Source of the DNA: Rotaria socialis
Lineage: Eukaryota > Rotifera > Eurotatoria > Philodinida > Philodinidae
Direction of reading: 5' to 3'
Assembly (NCBI GenBank): GCA_905331475.1
Contig: CAJNYU010002284.1
Coordinates: forward strand, 62,001-126,000
DNA length: 64,000 nucleotides
Shown here: one piece after another, positions 56,438 through 64,000 of the stretch
Position numbering within the stretch: position 1 is the stretch's first letter
Layout: the number at the start of each line of letters is the position of its first letter
Notes under the pieces: model-generated
Seen by the model: the letters and a program-made list of their open reading frames with translations, nothing else
Databases searched by the model: none
What the model was told of the DNA's origin: nothing
Translations under genes and position numbers: made by a program

Positions 56438-59400
56438 TTTTATCAACAGCACAAAAATCATTCTATTATTGTTTATCTTTAAATCATTGTTGTTTTCCTT
56501 TAAGAAAAATCACTTATATATTTAAATCTAATCCAAAACAATGGTGCGGTGTGAAGAATGATTGCATCTTTTTTTCTTAAACAACTTGTTGAAGAAGAAT
56601 TTTTTATGAAGATATCGAATAGATAATATTTTATGAACATTAAAGACAATCCAATATCGTCTTAAAACATTAAACTGAAGAAATAGCTTCAACACCTTTA
56701 CATTGACAGCTTTTCTCATGAAAGTGATTACCGCATTGACATCTATACTTTTTACTTTAACTAGTTCGCCAATAGAACATCGTTCTATTTAAAGGTCATA
56801 CATTTGTTAAATAAATTGAAAATATTATCTTATTAAGTTATTGATATCTTGTTTCACTATAAAGACAATATGAATTTTGTAATTTCTTTCATAAAAAAAA
56901 ATGGTTTTGCCTCTTATCTACTATCATGTTATAAACCAACTTACATTATCAAATAAATATATTTGTATAGTTGTGACAGATTCATAGACAAAATCCAAAT
57001 CAAATTTCGTTCATCTAGAAAGAGTTATCTTATCAAAAATAGACATATAACTCATTATTTGTATATACCACCCTTATTAATATGCCTTCATTTTCAACAA
57101 ACTCTTATCTTTTATAGATATTATTCAACCGATGATATGTACATCCACATACATACAAATATATATCTAGATCAGTACAGAAAATTGGTTCCCAGTAAGA
57201 AATATATATTTTCAAGTAATACGATGGAACAATTCCAATCATTGGTCAATGTTCATAAGAAACATTGAACTATGTTAAATTAAGAATCTTATGCAATGAG
57301 AATTAAAGTTCGATGAGCTGTCTTATTTCAATTAACTTTGAATTCATATACATAAGCATACATATGTATTCGCGTATATGACACATTTCATTTTTCCATA
57401 GAGAGTAACAACGAACCATTAGGTAGAACTTGTCACTTGACTGCCCATCGTATCTCACCGAATATGATTGACAATGAATACGTAATGACGGTGCAACACG
57501 CAAATACTAACACTGATTTTATAATCATGCATACTTTTCCACGATAGCACGAGACACAGTGAGTCTCCAAGCTAATCTCTTCCGTTTCACAAGCATGCAT
57601 GACTTAAAATATATGTTATAACAAGAGAGGAAGAGAAATAGATCTTCCAAAATATTAACCTCTTAGAAAAATCAATCAATAAACAGCAGGGTGTTATGAT
57701 TTCTATATTCATCGCTCAACGTTATATAGACAGTTTATCGTTCATGCCGCTATCTCTTTAATGGTCACTAGTCATCACATATATTATGATTATTATAAGT
57801 GTTAAAATGTTTGTATGCTTCTTGAAATATTCTTTTATTCTTTCAATTGAAAATAATATTACGTCAAATTTATAAACTAAACAAAATGAAAATTTCATTA
57901 TCATTTCGTTTTGGTTGTCTTCATTTTTTGAACGATTGTGTATCATCAGAGGATTGCCTAACAAACGGTATCAATGGCGAAGTGTCTCTATGCATGATCG
58001 ATGCCGTTGTTTATATATATGTATATATCTGTCGGCATTAAGTCAATCAATTGGAAGATCTTGAAATAAAACATTTCACGCTTTTTTTCTTCTTCTCTCT
58101 TTCTCAATATCTATTTGATCGGAAAGTAGACAGCAAGGATAGACGAACGAGAGCAGGAAAAGAAAAAAAGACGTGTGAGAAACGAGTGTTTCTTTTAAGG
58201 AAAACAGCAGCTGAACGAAAGTAGAAAAATATTTTCTGAATTAAACAAGAAAAAAGACAAAGCGTGTGGTTTGTAAGTGTATTGATTCGAAAACAATCAA
58301 CATACAATCAAGTAAGTTCTAAATTATTTACTTCTTTTTTTCTTAGTATAATTCTAATTCAAAACAGAAACAAAACAAAAAGAAAGATCAAAAACATTAT
58401 TTTCATTCAATGAAAATGATAATCTTAAGCATTTATGAATAATTAAATCAGACGCATCAATCATAATATTTTAAATAAAAACAAAAAACGATTACGTATG
58501 TTGCACTCCTTCGATTTTACACCTTGGACTCTATATAATTATTCACCTACGCATGTCGAGAGATTCATGATTCATAAACTCTCGTCATACTTGACGTATA
58601 GTGTCAATCGTTTTTCTTACCCCCTTCTCTAATCATTTATTGTTGATGATCGATCAATGATCACCCCGTGACGAATATCGACAGGATACCACTTGATACT
58701 TTTATTTTATTTTATTTTCAAGTACACTACTAATACTTTTATAAAAAAAAAAAAAAAAAGAAAATCATATTTTCAATAGATTAACACAAAATTATATCGA
58801 ATCAAAACCTTTCTACCTTTTTTTCTATTGGCACGTGTCGTCTTATCGCACTTTAGATCTAACGATTTCTATTTTTTTATTCCTAAGTCATATCAGTTGA
58901 CAGCGGATATTGGAGACAAGCAATTATCACCTATATCAGAAGAGATCGATGTTTGAAAGAAAAGGTGTCAAGGCAACGAGAGATAAGGAAAATAGTCTAA
59001 CAAAAAAATACGTTCGAGATCTCAATCGTACTTCTGTGCCTGCAGCTAATGAGATGATATTTTGTTCTTAATTAAAATTGCAAAGGTTAAAGAGACCATC
59101 TGTCTAAATAGAAAAGATAGGTACATGTCGAAGAAAGACAGTTGAATTGTCTTTCTTCGATTGGCTGCTTGTAGTGAGGATAAGTTTTTGTTATTCTTTT
59201 CTTGTTTGTTTTTATTTTCAATATCAATGAAAAATAACAAGAATATTCCAACAATTGACTTTAATAGAATATGAAAGCTTGTCTAAAAAAATTCTTTTTA
59301 TAAGAATTACTCAATTGTATACCTAGATCGATGACGTAAATTGCACAGTAGGCGGGCAAAGCGCGCTTCATCAGCCTTAAGCTATCCATTTTTTTCTTGA

Positions 59401-60804
59401 AAATATATGTGTTTACTCATTAGGAATAAATGAAGGGGCTTCAAGGTAAAAACAAGAAGTTGTATATAATACAGCTTCTCCATTGTCTGTCTCTCTTGAG
59501 AATGTGTGTCTACGCGGTCAAGTGTCCGATGTACGACGCCAGATCAGGAGCAGATTTCATCCAACAAAATGAACAGCCGTTGGGCAACTCCACTGACTAA
59601 ACTTGTTGTTTTTTTTATCTCGCTGCGTGATCACCATTCTTCTGAATATTTCGTAATTGTTAACCGTTTTTTTTTCTCTCTTTCTCTCTCTAACTAAATA
59701 ACATACGTGTGACGTACGCCTACTCTTTGGGATTGAGAGTCTAAAAACTTCAAACGGAATACCAATTCACTCAATAGGAGGTTGCATCATCAATGATTGT
59801 TGTGTTGAAGGACAAAAAGGAAAAGAGAATATAATTGAAAGGTTGATATCTTCACTCGAAACATCATCACAGAGTCTATCTTTTGTGAGTACTCGATGAT
59901 TAACGAGAGTGACGGAAAAAAGACGAATGCATGTTTACTGATGGCATCAGGAAAACAGGGGGGAAAAAAAGACAAGGTGTGAAAATTATCGATCTATTCG
60001 AATTGAAACTTATAATTCATTTTCGTATCCTATAAGTTTTTTCCATCTGTTTCGCTTAATCATTAAGTCTATTTTTCGATATACACCTTGATTAAGCGTG
60101 TAGAAGAGCAGCAAACGGTATGTATCTAAGTAGGTTTTGATGTGGTAATATATACATAGGCAGACAAATATTATTGATAATTTATGTAACGCATCTTATT
60201 TTTTGGATTAACTTCTTTCATCGTATGTTATTTATCTACGGAAAATAAAATAAAGAGCATCTTGCTTTAGAATATACGATCATATCCAAAGCGAAAAGAT
60301 GGCCTCCTACTGCTCTTCACGGCGCATCTAATTACGTAATCATATTAGGATCAGAAACATTTTTTTGTCTATATAGATTAATCTCATCAGTTCATAGTCT
60401 AATATATTTATAACATTGAATATTTGTAAAATAAAATTCCATTCTTCTAAATTCTTAGAAAGTAAGAAAGCACACACACACACACACACGCGCGCGCACA
60501 ATGTCTCTGCATTTGACACAGATGTGCTACTTATTCCGGTGTATGTATATTTTTACTGGAAAATAACAACATTTGCTTGTTAATGCCTAATTCAAGTGGA
60601 TGTTGTTCGATATACACACTTAAGATATATGTCTCATCCCGTCTGTTATCAAATTAACGAGAGGGGAGAGAAAAACAAACTACCTATTTTTTCCACTTTT
60701 GAGCAATAAAAAGACATGTTCTCATGTATTTACATCTCAGTCATTTTCATAAACGAAAAGTTTATGTGAGAAATACTTTTACATCTACTAAAAACACAAA
60801 TCAA
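56438..60804. other. long non-coding region upstream of the C2 gene
   Basis: No protein-coding gene recognised. It holds an A-run near 58742-58758, an (AC)n/(CG)n tract at 60472-60496 and many pyrimidine tracts. Good splice donors with no coding partner (for example GTAAGT near 58312) suggest untranslated 5' exons of the C2 gene, but I cannot place a promoter. Confidence 0.35.
59128..59160 (+). other. perfect short hairpin
   Basis: The arms TCGAAGAAAGACA (59128-59140) and TGTCTTTCTTCGA (59148-59160) are exact inverted copies of 13 nt with a 7-nt loop. It stands alone in non-coding sequence upstream of the C2 gene. It may be chance, a structured UTR element or a terminator-like fold. Confidence 0.5.
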
Positions 60805-63800
60805 ATGCTCGACTATTTGAAAATCATGTTCCGACGTGAAGAATATCGTGAGTTATTTATCTAATTCTTTTCCGTAAGCCTTTTTAAAATTACGCCCCAA
60901 GGAATAATATTACAAGAATTATATATATCTTTTCGAGGGTTTATTATAAATAGATTTTCTAAACTTCCTTCTTAGAAACACTTATAAATACATTATATGT
61001 ATGTTTGCCTTTTTGTTTTATATAGTAGCGGTTTCGCCTTTAGATCTGTGAGTAAAAATAGTTGCTGCTAGATATCATGACTTAGTATCCGTTAAATATG
61101 ATTACATAAACATCAAACAAATTCAATGCTGGGAACAGTTCACCTGTCAACTGTATTGAATTTTCGCTTCAACAATCATATATATTGTTTTATCAATTAA
61201 AATGGACGTTGACTTTCTAACCCGTAGAAGCATGAAATTTTGTCGCTTGTTTTGTGTGTCGCTTTAGAACTTTTGATGACTATCTATTGAGGTCATAATC
61301 GACTTGATATGTATATTTTTAATCAAAATATTTTCGATGAACTTGTTTCATGTCGTGTGTCGTCTATAACGAATGATTTTTCTACGTGCTCATTTGTTTT
61401 TTCAAACACTAGCTCGAAACATGACAGCGATATGTTTGTATGACAATTATATTCTCACCTTTTTTGACCTTTTTCTTTTTCTCCTTCTCTAATCCAACCG
61501 GCGAAAGAGCATGAGAACGAAAATTCGATTGTTCAACCTGGATGAGATAATCTCATCAATTTCCTTTTCATCTTTCATATTTATTTCGTGAAGAGAAAAA
61601 TGGCTTAGCATAATGCATTATTTTTATGAAAATATTTCGATATTTTAGAACAACAATATTGGTCACGACATTCTTACAAGTTAAATATCATTGACTCTCA
61701 ACAAGATCATCGTCGAATAAGTGGTAAGAGCTTTTTCATTTCTTGTTTTTTCACACTAACAGAAATTGGATCAGTTTACTCTTTACTTATTTACAAACTT
61801 CTATCAATGACAGTTGCTCGATTTTCTTTTTATTTCACAGTTGAGATCATTTATAAGATATTCATATTTAAAACAGATTTGACATTATCATCATTAAAAT
61901 AAATGTTAATCAACGGCAGGTGATCTGTTTTTCAGAGAGAGATAGAGAGAAAGAAAAAAAACGTTTGACTTTTTGTTCCGGAGATTTGCTATTTCCTTTA
62001 AATAATGATGTGTATCGTTTATTTCATACACTTATTTCTATTACATTAAGGTAAGCGTTCGATTGAACCGACCGTTAAGTATTATCATTTTTTAGAAATT
62101 TGATTTTTTTTGTTCTTGTGTACACGCGCCTGCATCTCACTTGGTTATCCTGAAGACTACTCAGCGTCATCTGTTCTCTTTCACCGGTTTAATTTATATA
62201 TATAGAAGAAACAACAAGAGGAACTGTTTATTCGAGCTTTTTTTTATTTGTTGAATCATCAAATAAACTTGAAATTAAATCAGAACGCTTTGAATTTAGA
62301 ATTCATCAATATTCTCTAAAGCGAAAAAACTAATTCATTCTATCTTTAGTATTGATTAAAAGAATAGAACGTCGTTTTATTTCCTGATTTGATGACGACA
62401 AAATGTCATTTCAATTTTTCATTTTTTTTTTAAACTAGTGATTAAGTCAATTATATCATCCATTTTCCGATCATTGTGCAATCCTAATCCCACTTGCCCG
62501 CCCCCTCACCTTTTTTTCGAACACTACCGGTGGTGTCCGTTGACTAAATCGTAAGAATATATCATCACAATCGTCATGCTTGTATATGTATCAATCAGAC
62601 TGTCTGTTCTTATGATTAGCAGGGCAGTAGGAGATAACATGTCTCTGCTAAATCATGCAAATACGGGAAGGGGGGGGGCTAAAATATCAGAAGTGTTCAT
62701 ATCGCATAAGAAGAGATAACTTTGTTCTCCTTTTTTTTTCTGTTTTTGTTTTCGTGATACTCGGGTGAGCAATATACAGCTGCCTATGGTTGATCGAAAA
62801 GAGAAAAAGGAAAAGAAAAACATTATATATATATATACACTTCCTTTGCTCTTTTCGAATCATTCATAGTCAATTGTTATTGTCTCTTATTTCAGGATTC
62901 GATACCAATATTAGTGCCATTTTAATTGAGGTAATTTTCAAAACAAATTTTTGTTATTGAACCCTTCAGTAATTATGAAAAACATTAATTTGCTTTCTAG
63001 AATTTCCATTCAATCATCATGAGTGATGAACGACTTGTGATAACATCAGCATCTTCGAATAAACGTTCATTAACAGAGCATCTTGTTGATTATGTTAAAA
63101 AAACCAAATGTCTTGCACCATACACAAATTCATCATCGTCAACAAATACAATTTTACCTAAAGAAAATCAAACTTCATCAAAACGAGGTAAATATAATTT
63201 ATTTTAAAATGTTCATTTATTAAAATAACTATTTTGTTATTGTCTGTTCCAGGTTCATTATGTATTGCATATTCAATCTCAAATAATGATAACACTGAAA
63301 ATTCAATTTTAACATTACATGGTAAAGATTCATTTGTTTCGTTTATGTTTTCTTTTTTGTTGTTTATAAATTCGTTAACTTGATTAATTAGTATTTAGGA
63401 AAAAGAAAAACCATATGTTCACTTTTGTTTATTTTTTAGTGATACGAGCCAGACAATTGTCATTTGCACATCCGGATAATCATTTGTTAAATACATTCGT
63501 TAAAGTAAAATTCTCTCAATACGAACAAAGTTCAAAAGTTATTTATGGTACAAATTCTCCTGTATATGATGAAAAATTTTCTATGTAAGATTAAACTAAA
63601 TACAAAGCAAGCGAGTAATCATATCGATGTGTATGTGTTCTTTAGACCTGTAAATAAAAACAATTTATCAACAGCATCGAAACGCTTGACAATCTCTGTT
63701 TATAATCAATCGGACAAGAACAATAAGTAAGTTGTTAGAATGCCTTTTTTTCTCTTCAAACGAACATTATTATAACAAGTTTTCTTCTTGTGAAAACACT

Positions 63801-64000
63801 AATCGAATCTTTTTTTCTTCCTTAGAAAACGTGTAAGAAGATTCCCTATCTTTTCTCCCGTTCACAAGTGATATATCTTCTAGTCTGACGACGAATAAAT
63901 AGCGAGGGAAGAGAAGAAAGCTGAAGAAAAATCGATCCTATCGATCTATTCTCATTCTTATATATAAACAAATTCGTCATTTTTTTTTTAGAATTGACTT
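60805..64000 (+). CDS. C2-domain protein, N-terminal part (continues past the window)
   Basis: Nine exons keep one frame: 60805-60847, 61649-61723, 62896-62930, 63001-63187, 63253-63321, 63440-63584, 63646-63726, then 63992 to the end (this last acceptor, TTTTTTAG, is in phase). An alternative 5-7-nt micro-exon near 63826 cannot be excluded. The start at 60805 gives MLDYLKIMFRREEYQQQYWS. A start at the internal ATG (63019, MSDERLV) is also possible and would leave the first three exons as 5' UTR. A Ser-rich linker precedes a C2 domain from GSLCIAYSIS: NSILTLHVIRARQLSF, LNTFVKVKFSQYEQSSKVIY, TNSPVYDEKFSIPV, RLTISVYNQSD. The usual calcium-binding Asp in loop 1 is not obvious. It could be RGS3-like or synaptotagmin-like; which one depends on the missing C-terminus. 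Confidence 0.75.

Noticed and set aside
1-64000. CRISPR arrays, bacterial operons, rRNA genes
   Set aside because: No regularly spaced palindromic repeat-spacer arrays, no Shine-Dalgarno-led gene strings and no rRNA-like sequence. The 71-bp repeats are contiguous satellites.

Overview
The window reads as animal nuclear DNA. It is AT-rich and has spliceosomal GT..AG introns, many only 45-70 nt long. Genes are compact and sit on both strands. Ordinary metazoan housekeeping genes (cytosolic leucyl-tRNA synthetase, SEH1 nucleoporin, ARFRP1 GTPase, a GalNAc-transferase) lie beside bacterial-like enzyme genes (an S58/DmpA-type peptidase, FkbM methyltransferase, a GH19-like domain) and a dense, varied set of small mobile elements. 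From this mixture I infer a bdelloid rotifer (Rotaria/Adineta type). That is inference, since there is no rRNA or other marker in the window.

Layout. 1-11.6 kb is gene-poor: a hAT-type MITE with an 8-bp target duplication (275-653), a broken thiopurine-methyltransferase-like gene (940-1927), dispersed repeats and two gene relics. 11.7-16.6 kb (+): an intronless CDP-alcohol phosphatidyltransferase fused to a 2-oxoglutarate-dioxygenase-like domain, then a membrane-anchored FkbM methyltransferase. 17.1-21.6 kb (-): a ten-exon leucyl-tRNA synthetase whose last intron holds a dispersed repeat and whose stop codon abuts a hairpin element. 23.6-24.2 kb: a 621-bp near-perfect inverted repeat. 24.4-25.0 kb (-): a small secreted Cys-rich protein. 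25.9-27.9 kb (+): SEH1 in 13 exons. 28.4-30.8 kb (-): two unrecognised genes. 31.3-32.1 kb: a 606-bp TIR element inside an ORF. 32.6-36.4 kb (+): ARFRP1 and a polypeptide GalNAc-transferase. 37.7-40.4 kb (+): an EF-hand gene and a second copy of which only the first exon remains.

40.4-48.4 kb is a mobile-element and repeat block: an AT-rich fold-back element; a dead non-LTR retrotransposon on the minus strand (zinc-knuckle ORF1, broken APE/RT ORF2, 20-bp tandem repeats at its 3' end) with a tRNA-derived SINE nested in ORF2; degenerate 21-bp repeats; an eleven-copy 71-bp satellite; and a further hairpin. 49.2-51.4 kb (+): a secreted, probably GPI-anchored GH19-like plus VWA protein. 52.0-52.6 kb (-): an APH-family kinase pseudogene. 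54.3-55.5 kb (+): a DmpA-like peptidase whose first exon is a signal peptide. 60.8 kb to the end (+): the 5' part of a C2-domain gene that runs off the window.

There is no operon-like organisation, and the genes are mostly functionally unrelated neighbours. Exon boundaries were read by eye and checked by phase arithmetic. They are solid for LARS, SEH1, GALNT, the EF-hand gene, the FkbM gene, the GH19-VWA gene, the peptidase and the C2 gene. The notable points are the phosphatidyltransferase-dioxygenase fusion, the GH19-VWA architecture, the peptidase that gained a signal-peptide exon, and the nested transposons.
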